From the NCBI GenBank assembly GCA_022450155.1, contig JAKUQR010000013.1, positions 21,868 through 85,867 on the forward strand: a stretch of DNA of 64,000 nt. Direction: 5' to 3'. The notes under the pieces were generated by a model. It saw only the letters and a list, made by a program, of their open reading frames with translations. It did not search any database and was not told the DNA's origin. Position numbers and translations under genes: made by a program. Of the stretch, positions 10,469-20,141 are shown piece by piece; the first letter of the stretch is position 1, and each line of letters begins with the position of its first letter. This stretch comes from Gammaproteobacteria bacterium. GTDB taxonomy: Bacteria > Pseudomonadota > Gammaproteobacteria > Arenicellales > UBA868.

Positions 10469-11491
10469 CTATGCCACGTGCTGCATTTTCTGCTGAACTA
10501 TACGTTCGGCCGCCTCGATGACCTCCAGGCCGGCACCGTATCGAACTGCATGCTCGCTCAGATACCGACGCCAGGCCCGGGCACCCACCTGCCCCGAAAA
10601 AAGTCCCAGGATATGTCGGGACATGTGTTTAAGCTGAGTACCAGACTCAATTTCACGAGCTACATAGGATTTGTACTGGTCCAGCACCTGCCAGCGCGTC
10701 AGTGGCGGATTTGTTGTACCGAACAGCTGTCCATCAACATCGGCGAGTGAGAAAGGATTTTGATAGGCCTCTCGTCCGACCATTACACCGTCGACGTGCT
10801 TTAGATGAGAGTGAGCCGCTTCAATACTACAGATTCCGCCATTAACAATAATCTCAAGATCAGAATAGTTCTGCTTCAGCCGATACACCATGTTGTAGTG
10901 CAGCGGAGGCACTTCGCGGTTCTTTTTGGGACTCAGACCGGTCAGCCAGGCCTTACGGGCATGAACAATGAATGTACGGCAACCACCATCTACCAGTGTG
11001 GTAACAAACGATTCGAGATCATCATAACTGTCTCGGTCATCAATGCCTATGCGGCATTTGATGGTGACAGGAATGCGGACCGTTGACGCCATAGCACTGA
11101 AACAGTCACTCACCAGTTCTGGTTCCGCCATCAGGCATGCACCAAAACGGCCAGACTGGACACGCGGACTCGGACAGCCCACATTCATATTGATTTCATT
11201 GAACCCCGCTGCTTCACCGAACCGTGCACAAAGGGCCATCTCACGCGGATCGCTACCCCCCAGTTGCAACCCGAGCGGATACTCGGCAGCGCTGTGTACA
11301 AGTAAACGGTTGCGATCACCATGTAACAGCGCTGCTGCAGAGATCATCTCCGTATACAACATCGCTTGATGCGTTATCAAGCGCAGAAAATAACGTTCAT
11401 GCCGGTCAGTCCAATCCATCATGGGTGCAACACTGTAACGGCGGGCTGCGACCACGTTCTGGCTGGCAGGGATTGAGCTCATTCGATTCAT
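10469..11491 (-). CDS. dusA: tRNA-dihydrouridine(20/20a) synthase DusA
   Basis: FMN-dependent reductase that forms dihydrouridine at positions 20/20a of tRNA D-loops. The 340 residues contain the N-terminal VAPMMDWTDRH motif diagnostic for the DusA subgroup, the NMNVGCPSPRVQ segment with the catalytic cysteine, the TIKCRIGID strand, VHARKAWLTGLSPKKNR with phosphate-binding residues, and NGGI and VMVGREAYQNP near the FMN phosphate site. Its start overlaps the stop of the yjbQ-type gene by 4 bases, so the two form an operon. Length is normal for the family. Confidence 0.95.
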   Translation of the reverse strand: MNRMSSIPASQNVVAARRYSVAPMMDWTDRHERYFLRLITHQAMLYTEMISAAALLHGDRNRLLVHSAAEYPLGLQLGGSDPREMALCARFGEAAGFNEINMNVGCPSPRVQSGRFGACLMAEPELVSDCFSAMASTVRIPVTIKCRIGIDDRDSYDDLESFVTTLVDGGCRTFIVHARKAWLTGLSPKKNREVPPLHYNMVYRLKQNYSDLEIIVNGGICSIEAAHSHLKHVDGVMVGREAYQNPFSLADVDGQLFGTTNPPLTRWQVLDQYKSYVAREIESGTQLKHMSRHILGLFSGQVGARAWRRYLSEHAVRYGAGLEVIEAAERIVQQKMQHVA

Positions 11492-11964
11492 ACAGTTCCG
11501 ATCTGACCCTGGATAGTCAGAACCAAGCGACGTTTACGGCCTTTATACCGGTGCTCCCACAGATAAACACCTTGCCACACACCAAGACCCAGCCGGAACT
11601 CAAGCACTGGCAAAGTCAGGAAACTTCCGGTCAAAACCGAACGAAGATGGGCCGGCATGTCGTCAGGTCCTTCGCTGGTATGCCGGTAGGCCGGGTCGCC
11701 ATCTGGAATGAGACGCTGCATAAAGTGCTCCAAGTCTACCTGTACCGCCGGGTCAGCATTTTCTGATAGCAACAAAGATGCACTGGTGTGCTGCAAGAAA
11801 ATGTGGCATAACCCTGTCTGCATATCTGATCGGGCGACAGACTCGTCAATCAAACTTGTAAGGTCACGAATCTCCCGACCAACCGTATCGACCTCGACTG
11901 TCTCCTGATACCAGTCGCCAGGCTTCTGCCCCGGCTGTAATCGCTGCCCTGGATAAGATTCCAT
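11488..11964 (-). CDS. YjbQ family (UPF0047) protein
   Basis: Small conserved protein of the YjbQ/UPF0047 family; E. coli YjbQ has been reported to have weak thiamin-phosphate-synthase-like activity, but the cellular role is unsettled. The core motifs are present: LCHIFLQHTSASLLLSENAD, EGPDDMPAHLRS and GVWQGVYLWEHR. I choose the ATG at 11964 (158 residues), which places 17 residues before the conserved WYQ; the open frame extends further upstream to 12033 but that extension overlaps gshA and has no family counterpart. The chosen ATG overlaps the gshA start codon on the opposite strand. It is followed by dusA with a 4-base overlap. Confidence 0.85.
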   Translation of the reverse strand: MESYPGQRLQPGQKPGDWYQETVEVDTVGREIRDLTSLIDESVARSDMQTGLCHIFLQHTSASLLLSENADPAVQVDLEHFMQRLIPDGDPAYRHTSEGPDDMPAHLRSVLTGSFLTLPVLEFRLGLGVWQGVYLWEHRYKGRKRRLVLTIQGQIGTV

Positions 11965-13519
11965 GACCCAAACGCTAACACGGACTCTGAGAAAGATCGA
12001 GCAGGCAGGTGCTGCCAACAGCCTGCTCAGCATGCGCCGAGGGCTGGAAAAAGAAAGTCTTCGCGTAAATCAGGGAGGCATCATTTCTCAGCGGCCACAC
12101 CCATCTCACCTGGGCTCAGCCCTGACCCATCCTTACATTACTACGGATTACTCGGAGGCCTTGCTTGAACTCATTACCCCCCCACATCTGAACACGGAAT
12201 CACTGCTGCAGGAAATGACCGACTTTCATCAATTTGCCTACCGTAATCTCGGAGATGAATTGTTATGGGTTAACAGTATGCCGTGCATACTGCATGGGGA
12301 CGACAGTATTTCCATCGCCAATTACGGAACATCTAATGTCGGCCGCATGAAGACTATTTATCGAATCGGTCTGTCTCACCGTTATGGCAAGTTGATGCAG
12401 ACCATTGCTGGCATTCATTTCAATTTCTCAATTGGCGATGATTTCTGGCGCAGCTGGCGGACAATGTGTGGCTCAACTGTGCCACTACGGGAATTCAAGT
12501 CCGAGGGCTACCTCGGTGTTGTACGCAACGTGTACCGCTATGGCTGGCTTATATCCTACCTGTTCGGTGCATCACCCGCGGTCTGCCAAACATTCCTCGA
12601 CGGCAGAGATCACCATCTGGAACTCTTGGGTGAGTCCAGTTATTACCTCCCATACGCAACCAGTCTGCGTTTGAGTGATCTTGGCTATCGGAGTGACGCT
12701 CAGGCAGCTATTAGAATTAACCTGGATAGCACAGATGCGTATATTGAGTCACTGATTCGGGCAACGACTGAGTCCTACCCCCCTTATGAGGAGATCGGCC
12801 TTCGGGTTGATGGTGAATACAGGCAACTGAACACCAACCTGCTACAGATTGAAAACGAATATTACGCATCGGTACGCCCCAAGCGAACCATTCAAACCGG
12901 TGAAAAACCAACTTATGCAATCAGGGAGCGCGGTGTTGAATATATTGAGCTGCGAAGTATAGACCTCAACCCTTTTCTGCCCATTGGCATTGACCATTCA
13001 CAAATTCTCTTCCTCGATCTTTTTCTGCTTTATTGTTTGCTCTTAGATAGTCCACCAATGTCTAATACTGAACAGCAGGATTGCCATACCACCGTGAAAC
13101 AAGTTGTCGAAAGAGGTCGTGATCCCGATCTCTCCCTGGCCATCGGGAATCAGAAACTAACCGAATTGGGTAGCAGCATTATGAGTCAATTTGAAATATT
13201 GGCTGAATTTCTCGACCAGCATGGCGGCCAGGGTTACAGCAATACGCTACGTAAACAGCAGGACAAATTCAACGACTCAAGCCTCACTCCTTCAGCCCAG
13301 GTTCTTGAAGCCATGCAGAAATACGACAATAACTTTTTCAATTTTGCACTGGCACAGGCTGGCAAGACCAGAGAACACTTTAAGAACCTGGACCTTCCCG
13401 CGAATCAACTCAACCAGATGTCACAGGATGCCATAGACTCTATCGACCGCCAGCGGGCAATGGAACAAGCAGACCGCATCGGATTTAACAAGTTTCTGGA
13501 GCACTATTTCAATCAATAA
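11963..13519 (+). CDS. gshA: Glutamate-cysteine ligase, GshA type I
   Basis: Catalyses ATP-dependent formation of gamma-glutamylcysteine, the first step of glutathione synthesis. The 518-residue length matches the proteobacterial single-domain family. Recognised segments include RRGLEKESLRVN near the N-terminus, GSALTHPYITTDYSEALLELITPP (split by substrate-binding residues), GIHFNFSIGDDFW, and YIELRSIDLNPF. The start is well placed because the RGLE motif lies at residues 26-29 as expected for the family. The upstream control region must lie inside the divergent yjbQ-type gene. gshB is not in this window. Confidence 0.95.
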   Translation: MTQTLTRTLRKIEQAGAANSLLSMRRGLEKESLRVNQGGIISQRPHPSHLGSALTHPYITTDYSEALLELITPPHLNTESLLQEMTDFHQFAYRNLGDELLWVNSMPCILHGDDSISIANYGTSNVGRMKTIYRIGLSHRYGKLMQTIAGIHFNFSIGDDFWRSWRTMCGSTVPLREFKSEGYLGVVRNVYRYGWLISYLFGASPAVCQTFLDGRDHHLELLGESSYYLPYATSLRLSDLGYRSDAQAAIRINLDSTDAYIESLIRATTESYPPYEEIGLRVDGEYRQLNTNLLQIENEYYASVRPKRTIQTGEKPTYAIRERGVEYIELRSIDLNPFLPIGIDHSQILFLDLFLLYCLLLDSPPMSNTEQQDCHTTVKQVVERGRDPDLSLAIGNQKLTELGSSIMSQFEILAEFLDQHGGQGYSNTLRKQQDKFNDSSLTPSAQVLEAMQKYDNNFFNFALAQAGKTREHFKNLDLPANQLNQMSQDAIDSIDRQRAMEQADRIGFNKFLEHYFNQ

Positions 13520-13552
13520 CAGGGCAGCTGGTCGATTCAACTGGTTTAGGGT

Positions 13553-14659
13553 GTGGTAGGAGAAAATAGCTTTCGCTCAGTCGCCTTATTCGTGACTTCT
13601 CATGGATTTGGTCACGCCTCCCGTGCTTGTGCAGTAGCCAAAGCCCTGACCAATATTAGACCAGAAGTGCGCTTTGAAATCTTCTCCTCCATCCCTCCGT
13701 GGTATTTCTCCCGCACGCTCGATGACTTTCGATTTCATCAACTGAATTGCGATATCGGCTTGGTCCAACATGATGCACTGAGTACAGATATTCCCACTAC
13801 TCTGAAAGCACTGGCCGACGAAATACCATTCAAGACCACGCAAATCACGGCTCTGGCCAACAAACTGGCCGATACACACTGTGAACTCGTCATCTGCGAC
13901 ATTGCACCGATTGGTATAGCAGCCGCACGGGCGGCTGGCCTACCCAGCGTTCTGATCGAGAACTTCACTTGGGATTGGATCTACAGATCACTTGCGGAGA
14001 CGCATCCGGCATTCCTGACATACGCTGATGTACTGGAGCATGTCTTTGCCAATGCCCAGGTTCATATCCAAGCAGCACCGGTGTGTAATCCGGCGAGTAG
14101 CGCGATTCATGTTAACCCGATTGCCCGCTCCCCACGGCAGAACAGGGACAGTACCCGAAAGGCACTGGGACTACAAAGACAAACATCGATGGTGTTCCTG
14201 ACTATGGGCGGTGTGCCTCAGGAATATCCTTTCACGAGTAGGCTCCACCAAGAGTTCGCTACTATAGACTTCGTGATTGCCGGCATTGGAGAAAAACAAC
14301 AATGGGTGGCACCGAATATCCTTCTCCTTCCCGCCAACAGCGAACACTATCACCCCGATTTGATCAATGCTGCCGATGCTGTAATCGGCAAGGCAGGTTA
14401 CAGCACCATCGCTGAGATCTACTACAACCAGGTGCGATTTGGCTATTTTGTGCGGCAAGATTATCCTGAAATGCAGGCACTGGTAAATTTTCTCCAGCAC
14501 AACACGGACGGATTTGCGCTATCAGTACAAGACTACATGTCCGGCGACTGGCTCAGCGAACTGGAGAATTTGCTGGCTATCCGGCCTGTCTGTCGCCAAC
14601 AGACTGTCAACGGCAGTTCACAGGTCGCTCAGCTGATTTCAGGGCAACTGTCGATCTGA
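13553..14659 (+). CDS. MurG/GT28-like glycosyltransferase
   Basis: Probable glycosyltransferase of the GT-B fold. It opens with ALFVTSHGFGHASRACAVAKAL, in which the glycine-rich GHG-type loop resembles the acceptor-side loop of MurG-like enzymes and the N-terminal domain of plant arabinokinases. Later it has VFLTMGG (about residue 210) and KAGYSTIAEIYYNQVRFGYF (about 280-300), resembling the donor-binding half of GT28 enzymes. The 368 residues show no signal peptide or membrane helix. The GTG start is 33 bases after gshA and is only weakly supported. Substrates cannot be inferred; the neighbours (gshA, argE) do not form a clear pathway with it. The gene ends 11 bases before the convergent argE. 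Confidence 0.65.
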   Translation: MVGENSFRSVALFVTSHGFGHASRACAVAKALTNIRPEVRFEIFSSIPPWYFSRTLDDFRFHQLNCDIGLVQHDALSTDIPTTLKALADEIPFKTTQITALANKLADTHCELVICDIAPIGIAAARAAGLPSVLIENFTWDWIYRSLAETHPAFLTYADVLEHVFANAQVHIQAAPVCNPASSAIHVNPIARSPRQNRDSTRKALGLQRQTSMVFLTMGGVPQEYPFTSRLHQEFATIDFVIAGIGEKQQWVAPNILLLPANSEHYHPDLINAADAVIGKAGYSTIAEIYYNQVRFGYFVRQDYPEMQALVNFLQHNTDGFALSVQDYMSGDWLSELENLLAIRPVCRQQTVNGSSQVAQLISGQLSI

Positions 14660-14670
14660 ATCGACACTAC

Positions 14671-15822
14671 TCAAGTCGATAGGTCTCTAACAAGTCGGCG
14701 TAGAAACGACTCGCCCTGTGCCACCTGCTCGAGACTGATGAACTCATCAGGTTGATGGGCCTGGTCAATTGAGCCCGGCCCACACATTACCGTTGGAAAC
14801 CCCGCGGCCTGAAACTGCCCAGCTTCAGCGACATAGGCAGCTCGACCGGTATCCTGAACTCCGGTAATGGCCTGCACCAATTCAAGCGCTGCAGATTCCT
14901 TTGGTAACAATTCCGGCGCACGTGCAATGACCTCTGTCTGAATAAAACACTCCGACCATCGCCGCCGCATCTCAGGCAACACCTCTTCCTTACAGTATTT
15001 TTCGAACTCCCCAATCAGAACATCTGGGTCATCTCCAGGAATATTACGGATATCCCAGACAAACTCGCAGTGCCGTGAAACGATATTCATCGCGGTGCCA
15101 CCATTAATGACGCCCACATGGATACTGGTATGATGAGGGTCGAATCCGTTGTTCGACGGCGTATCACGCTCGAGACGCTCTGCCATTGCACTGAGATAAC
15201 TGACGAGTCGGGCAGCGTTCATTACCGCGCTCACACCACGGTTGGTCTGACTGGAATGCGTCTCATAACCGCGGACGGTTGTCTTGAGTCCAACAATACC
15301 CTTATGTCCGGTGACTGCACCCATACCCGTAGGTTCCCCAACGATAACAGCTTTCGGTGCGGGTATGTCGGTCACCATCCGTTCAATCATGGCCGGTGCA
15401 CCACGGCACCCTACTTCTTCATCATACGATAGCGCCAGGTGAATAGGACGCCGTAGTGATCTCATTTCCGGTACAAGTGATAAGGCAATCCCGATGAAAC
15501 CTTTCATATCACAAGTTCCACGCCCATAAAGCCTGCCGTTGTCTTCAGTCAGTAGAAATGGGTCGGTGTGCCAGTCCTGGCCATCTACAGGTACCACATC
15601 GGTGTGCCCGGAAAGGACTACACCACCTTCCTCAACCGGCCCGATAGTGGCATAAAGATTCGATTTCTCACCGTCATCGCTGACGACACGGGTTGATGCG
15701 ACACCGTGGTCATCCAGATAATTCTGAACGAACTCGATTAGAGATAGATTGCTGTCACGAGACACAGTGTTGAATCCAACCAGCTGCTCGATCATCTGTT
15801 TGCTGTTCATGGTCGGTACCAT
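14671..15822 (-). CDS. argE: Acetylornithine deacetylase
   Basis: M20-family metallohydrolase that releases acetate from N-acetylornithine in arginine synthesis. The 383 residues contain the metal and catalytic motifs SGHTDVVPVDGQDW (His then Asp), GRGTCDMKGF, SYDEEVGCRGA (Glu pair) and GEPTGM, plus the dimerisation-domain HSSQ and the C-terminal PGSIDQAHQPDE metal ligand segment. The open frame begins MVPTM; the second methionine (residue 5, MNSKQM) is an equally plausible start. Monocistronic, convergent with the glycosyltransferase gene. Confidence 0.9.
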   Translation of the reverse strand: MVPTMNSKQMIEQLVGFNTVSRDSNLSLIEFVQNYLDDHGVASTRVVSDDGEKSNLYATIGPVEEGGVVLSGHTDVVPVDGQDWHTDPFLLTEDNGRLYGRGTCDMKGFIGIALSLVPEMRSLRRPIHLALSYDEEVGCRGAPAMIERMVTDIPAPKAVIVGEPTGMGAVTGHKGIVGLKTTVRGYETHSSQTNRGVSAVMNAARLVSYLSAMAERLERDTPSNNGFDPHHTSIHVGVINGGTAMNIVSRHCEFVWDIRNIPGDDPDVLIGEFEKYCKEEVLPEMRRRWSECFIQTEVIARAPELLPKESAALELVQAITGVQDTGRAAYVAEAGQFQAAGFPTVMCGPGSIDQAHQPDEFISLEQVAQGESFLRRLVRDLST

Positions 15823-15952
15823 AGTTGCTGTCTAATGGACAGTGTATACCGGTGATTCCCTGAACGCAGCCGGCCATTGGTTTCGCCGCTGGTTTAGGTT
15901 AGCCTTGCGCCCCTTGTAGATATACCCGTGGATAAGAACAGGAGTATGCAAA

Positions 15953-16807
15953 ATGAAAATCAGTAACATCGGGATAGTCGGCGCTGGCACAATGGGCAGC
16001 GGAATATCTCAGGTAGCTGCCCTCACCGACCATGACATCGTCATGCAGGATGTGTCAGAGGAAGCAACCCGTCGAGGCCTGGGTGCAATTAATAAAAGCC
16101 TGCAAAGACTGGTAGACCGCGAAAAGATTACTGCTGACGCGAAAGACACCGCAATTGGAAAGATCAAAACCACTACCGATCTATCGGACCTAGCTGACTG
16201 CGACCTTGTCATAGAAGCCGCTACAGAAAACATGGCCCTTAAACTCAGCCTGTTTGAGCAGATAGACAAGGTCTCCCGTCCGGAGACTATTATCGCTTCC
16301 AACACATCGTCGCTTTCACTGACAAAACTTGCCTCAGTCAGTGGCAGGCCAGACAAGGTAATCGGCATGCACTTCTTTAATCCAGTGCCAATGATGGCGT
16401 TGGTAGAGATCATAAGGGCATTGCAGACTTCAGATGACACCTTCACTCGAGTCGATGAGCTGACCCGAGAACTGGGCAAAACACCGGTAAGCGTAAAAGA
16501 CAGCCCGGGTTTTGTGGTTAATCGCATGCTGGTTCCTATGATAAATGAAGCCGTGTTCATACTTTACGAGGGTCTCGCCAGTGCAGACGAGATCGACGCA
16601 GCAATGAAACTGGGTGCTGGCCACCCCATGGGACCTCTGGCACTCGCTGACATGATCGGTATCGATGTTTGTCTCTACGTCATGAACATTCTTCTGGAGG
16701 AGTTTGGAGATTCAAAATTCAGGCCGTGTCCACTCTTAAAACAAATGGTCGACGCAGGTTATCTGGGTAAAAAGAGTGGCAAGGGATTCTTCGACTACGG
16801 CCAGTAG
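15953..16807 (+). CDS. 3-hydroxyacyl-CoA (3-hydroxybutyryl-CoA) dehydrogenase
   Basis: NAD(P)-dependent oxidation of a 3-hydroxyacyl-CoA to the 3-oxoacyl-CoA in short-chain fatty acid, butanoate or aromatic catabolism. The 284 residues start with the Rossmann motif GIVGAGTMGSGISQ, then EAATEN, ASNTSSLSLTKLA, the catalytic HFFNPVP histidine and DSPGFVVNRML, ending with KSGKGFFDY. This is the single-domain Hbd/PaaH form with no enoyl-CoA hydratase fusion. An AGGAG box lies 8 bases before the ATG. The hyuA-like gene follows after only 4 bases, so the two are co-transcribed. Confidence 0.92.
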   Translation: MKISNIGIVGAGTMGSGISQVAALTDHDIVMQDVSEEATRRGLGAINKSLQRLVDREKITADAKDTAIGKIKTTTDLSDLADCDLVIEAATENMALKLSLFEQIDKVSRPETIIASNTSSLSLTKLASVSGRPDKVIGMHFFNPVPMMALVEIIRALQTSDDTFTRVDELTRELGKTPVSVKDSPGFVVNRMLVPMINEAVFILYEGLASADEIDAAMKLGAGHPMGPLALADMIGIDVCLYVMNILLEEFGDSKFRPCPLLKQMVDAGYLGKKSGKGFFDYGQ

Positions 16808-16811
16808 TCCT

Positions 16812-18881
16812 ATGGCTGAAGAGCCTGCTGGACAGACGCAGCTCCGTTTGGGTATTGATACCGGCGGGACCTATACAGATGCCGCGCTCGTCGATGCTGA
16901 GGACCACGTCGTAGCCAGTGGTAAGTCACTGACCACGCACAGCCAGCTCGAAATCGGGATCAGTGCTGTACTCAAAAAGCTTCCTTCAAACCTTCTTTCA
17001 AATGTTACGCTGACCTCGCTGTCGACCACGCTCGCAACCAATGCCGTTGTCGAAGGCCGTGGCACCCCCGTTTGCCTGCTGCTCCCGGGTTACACCGCCC
17101 GTCAGATAGAGCGGGCGAAACTCGAGCTTATCGTCCGTGGTGGAGCTTGCGTTACACTGGCGGGTAGTCATGACGCCGGCGGCCGAGAGAACTGTCCACT
17201 TGACTTGGATGCGGCGCGTCGCACCATCGAGAAGTACCGGAACCGAGTATCAGCGTTTGGTGTTTCGGGTATGTTCAGCGTTCGCAATCCCGCCCATGAG
17301 ATTGCTCTACGCGAACTGATTCATTCTCTCTCAGATAAACCTGTGACCTGCGGCCATGAACTCGCCTCGTCACTGGATGCGCCGCGCAGGGCTGTCACTG
17401 TGGCCTTCAATGCCTCTTTGGTGTCCTATATCGACCGACTAATTCGCACGACACAGGCGCTTCTGTCAGATCATGGCGTCAGCGCACCACTCATGGTAGT
17501 CAAAGGCGACGGCTCCTTGATTACGGCAGAGATTGCGCTGACACGACCGGTAGAAACTGTGTTATCCGGTCCGGCTGCGAGCGTAGTTGGCGCCGCATTC
17601 CTCGCCCAGACTGAAAACTCCATTATTGCCGACATGGGGGGTACCACAACGGACGTTGCCATCGTAACCAATGGCTATCCCGCCTTCAGTGCAGATGCTA
17701 CTGTGATTGGACAGTGGCGACCGATGATTGAGGCTACCCGGGTTTTTTCGGTAGGGCTCGGCGGTGACAGCGAAGCACGGTTCAGCGGCGGCGAAGGCCT
17801 GGGAATTGGACCCCGTCGGGTGGTACCGATGAGCCTGCTTGCAGGTGACCATGACTGGGTGATTGGGTGCCTGAAACGTCAGCTCGACGCTAAACCGACG
17901 CCTCGAAGTAACCGATTTCTTCTTCCGCTTTTCGCTGATAGTAGTCAAATTGCTCAGCTTACACCTGTTGAAAGGGAAGTGTGGAAGCGTCTGGCTGAAC
18001 GCCCTCTCGAACTCGAGACCCTGCATCGCAGCGCACGCGAGCAAGCCCAGGCTGCGGCTGTAATGGTGCGCAAAGGGATGGTGATATACAGTGGCTTCAC
18101 CCCCTCGGACGCAGCCCATGTGCTCGGTTTCAGTGATCACTGGTCGACCGAAGCGGCCCATCTTGCAGCAGTCATCTGGGCAAAACAGATGCGCCACGTA
18201 TACGGCTGGGGCAGCTTTGATCCGAATGATTCTTCCGCCGTCAGTCAGGTTGTACATGACAAGGTCGTCAGCACCATTTGTGAAACAGTTATAAAAGCCT
18301 GCATGGCGACTGGTGGTTCCCGAAGTGAGACTGCGGTATTCGGCAAGATCAACCGATTATTCGCTGAATGGATCATGGGCAACGGTACGATCGACGGTGG
18401 GCTGTTTACTCTGAATTTTGATCCTGGCCGATCTCTGGTGGCCGTGGGTGCTCCCGCCCCGTTTTATTACCCTGCAGCGGGCCGCCTGCTCGGCATTGAC
18501 TTGAAGATACCAAAGCACAACGATGTCGCAAATGCTATAGGTGCCGTTGTAGGCAGTGTCGTTCAACGTGAACACATCACGATTACTCAACCCAGCCAGG
18601 GAACATTTCGAGTCCACAGCCTGAAAGGTCCCGTCGATTTTCCGGATCGCTGCAGTGCGTTTGTATGGGCTGAGGCCATCGCATCAGAGCGTGCACAAAG
18701 CAAAGCTGTCAGGGCCGGTGCGACCACTATCGATACTGTTGTAAACCGTTATGAAAACACAGTGTCCCCCGACGACCTGACCGATGATATCTTCTTTGAG
18801 GGCCGCGTTACGGCCACTTCGACCGGCCGTCCTGTCTCATCTCCTGCTAATCAAGAGTCACACCGGTCAACGCACCTATAA
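16812..18881 (+). CDS. Hydantoinase/oxoprolinase family protein (HyuA-like)
   Basis: Member of the HyuA family of ATP-dependent amide hydrolases, related to hydantoinase A, 5-oxoprolinase and acetone carboxylase subunits. The opening GIDTGGTYTDAALVDAE motif is the ASKHA-type phosphate loop of the family, ADMGGTTTDVAIV is the second phosphate loop, and SVGLGGDSEARF lies near the substrate site. I use the ATG at 16812 (689 residues); the frame is open further upstream but overlaps the preceding gene. A HyuB partner, normally needed for hydantoinase or oxoprolinase activity, does not follow, so the substrate is unknown. Coupling with a 3-hydroxyacyl-CoA dehydrogenase is unusual. Confidence 0.8.
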   Translation: MAEEPAGQTQLRLGIDTGGTYTDAALVDAEDHVVASGKSLTTHSQLEIGISAVLKKLPSNLLSNVTLTSLSTTLATNAVVEGRGTPVCLLLPGYTARQIERAKLELIVRGGACVTLAGSHDAGGRENCPLDLDAARRTIEKYRNRVSAFGVSGMFSVRNPAHEIALRELIHSLSDKPVTCGHELASSLDAPRRAVTVAFNASLVSYIDRLIRTTQALLSDHGVSAPLMVVKGDGSLITAEIALTRPVETVLSGPAASVVGAAFLAQTENSIIADMGGTTTDVAIVTNGYPAFSADATVIGQWRPMIEATRVFSVGLGGDSEARFSGGEGLGIGPRRVVPMSLLAGDHDWVIGCLKRQLDAKPTPRSNRFLLPLFADSSQIAQLTPVEREVWKRLAERPLELETLHRSAREQAQAAAVMVRKGMVIYSGFTPSDAAHVLGFSDHWSTEAAHLAAVIWAKQMRHVYGWGSFDPNDSSAVSQVVHDKVVSTICETVIKACMATGGSRSETAVFGKINRLFAEWIMGNGTIDGGLFTLNFDPGRSLVAVGAPAPFYYPAAGRLLGIDLKIPKHNDVANAIGAVVGSVVQREHITITQPSQGTFRVHSLKGPVDFPDRCSAFVWAEAIASERAQSKAVRAGATTIDTVVNRYENTVSPDDLTDDIFFEGRVTATSTGRPVSSPANQESHRSTHL

Positions 18882-19145
18882 CCCCACATTTCCGGTGAAA
18901 AGGCATTAGCCATTCTGATTCCCCGGTAATATACCCGGGTGAGTCAATGAAACGACCGCCAGCTATTGCCTTTCAAACCGGTCAGCGTACAATTCCGCCC
19001 CGTCGAATCTTTTTACCGGTAAGTCTGGATTGAAGCAGATTCTTCCCAACCAACCCCGCCCTAACCCACCTGGTCACAGACCCGCGCTGTTCTGACCACT
19101 TTCTTTATCTAACGGCAACAGACACCGCAGCCGGCGCTTCAGTAT
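18882..19145. other. Intergenic region after the HyuA-like gene
   Basis: About 260 bases with no coding frame I can support. A GC-rich dyad (CCCCGG around 18921 and CCCGGG around 18934) lies near the 5' end but lacks a following T-run, so I do not call it a terminator. Confidence 0.4.
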
Positions 19146-20060
19146 ATGAATATTGGTATCGCAAACGGATCTCGAAAGGAGATTAACGGCAAGCCGCACA
19201 TCTTCTACGATGGCTACTGGATCCGTTATTACCCGCCCCCCATGGAAACCCTGTCGGCCAAACGCGACCTTCTTCTTGTTCTGACACGGCGGACGTTCCA
19301 CCATACTGAAGCCGGTATCAATACACCTGGAAACAGAGTTGAGGCGGCCAGACAGGCCTACGAAAGTGAACGCAACCCCGAGCGGAAGCGTGTCAATGCG
19401 GCGATGCTTGCAGGCGGGCTGTTTAATCGGGCGACTGATCTTTTCACCAGTATTGTCGGCCTCGAGGACCGCGGCATTCATGTTGGGGCCGATAACCCGT
19501 TAATGACACAATGCAGTGACTGCTTTCAGGAAGCACTGGAACTGGGAAAACAGGTACGTCATTCAAGTGGGCATGAGGGGATAGATGAACTCTGGGGTGA
19601 ACCGTTAAAAGTTTTCACCAAGTCGATCGCCGCATATTATGAAAGTCGATACGTCAAAATCGCACAGGTGATGAAAGCCATCGATAATATCGCCGAACAC
19701 ATGGTGTCCACCTTCAGGGCTATTCCTGGGTACGACAACGTCGAAGACGGAATTCTCGATTACGCACGGGCCGCACGCCAAGAAAGCGAAATCATGAAAA
19801 GCGATCCGGATTTCTTCTATAGCTGGCCGGAATTCGTCACTCTGGCAGCACGCGTAAAACAATACCAGCCATCTATCAATTCCGATAAAGCCAATCTTGG
19901 AGAGGTGTATAGTTGGGGCAAAAGACTGTTATCTGAAGGGGTTGATCTAATCTCCTATATGGCTGGTGTAAGAGTACCGATGCCAAAGAGTATTCTCCAA
20001 TATCTGGACAGTTTGGATCAGTTTTCTGCCGCTTTGGCAAAACCACTTTCAGAACATTAG
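19146..20060 (+). CDS. Conserved-looking protein of unknown function (304 aa)
   Basis: I do not recognise this protein. It is predicted soluble, with no signal peptide or membrane segment, and rich in helix-forming stretches. The N-terminus (KPHIFYDGYWIRYYPPPMETLSAKRDLL, broken here by two prolines in a row) precedes a segment with several Arg/Glu-rich helices. A possible metal-binding or structural set (Cys122, Cys125 in MTQCSDCFQEA) occurs mid-protein. Codon use looks like neighbouring genes and the frame is long, so it is probably real. It sits alone between the hyuA-like gene and the convergent acnA, giving no functional clue. Confidence 0.65.
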   Translation: MNIGIANGSRKEINGKPHIFYDGYWIRYYPPPMETLSAKRDLLLVLTRRTFHHTEAGINTPGNRVEAARQAYESERNPERKRVNAAMLAGGLFNRATDLFTSIVGLEDRGIHVGADNPLMTQCSDCFQEALELGKQVRHSSGHEGIDELWGEPLKVFTKSIAAYYESRYVKIAQVMKAIDNIAEHMVSTFRAIPGYDNVEDGILDYARAARQESEIMKSDPDFFYSWPEFVTLAARVKQYQPSINSDKANLGEVYSWGKRLLSEGVDLISYMAGVRVPMPKSILQYLDSLDQFSAALAKPLSEH

Positions 20061-20141
20061 TTCAACAGACTTTACACCTTTGCGGACCAGACATCTTGGC
20101 AACGGGCTGCTGCTGCCATCAAAACCTGATCAAAAGCAGGC

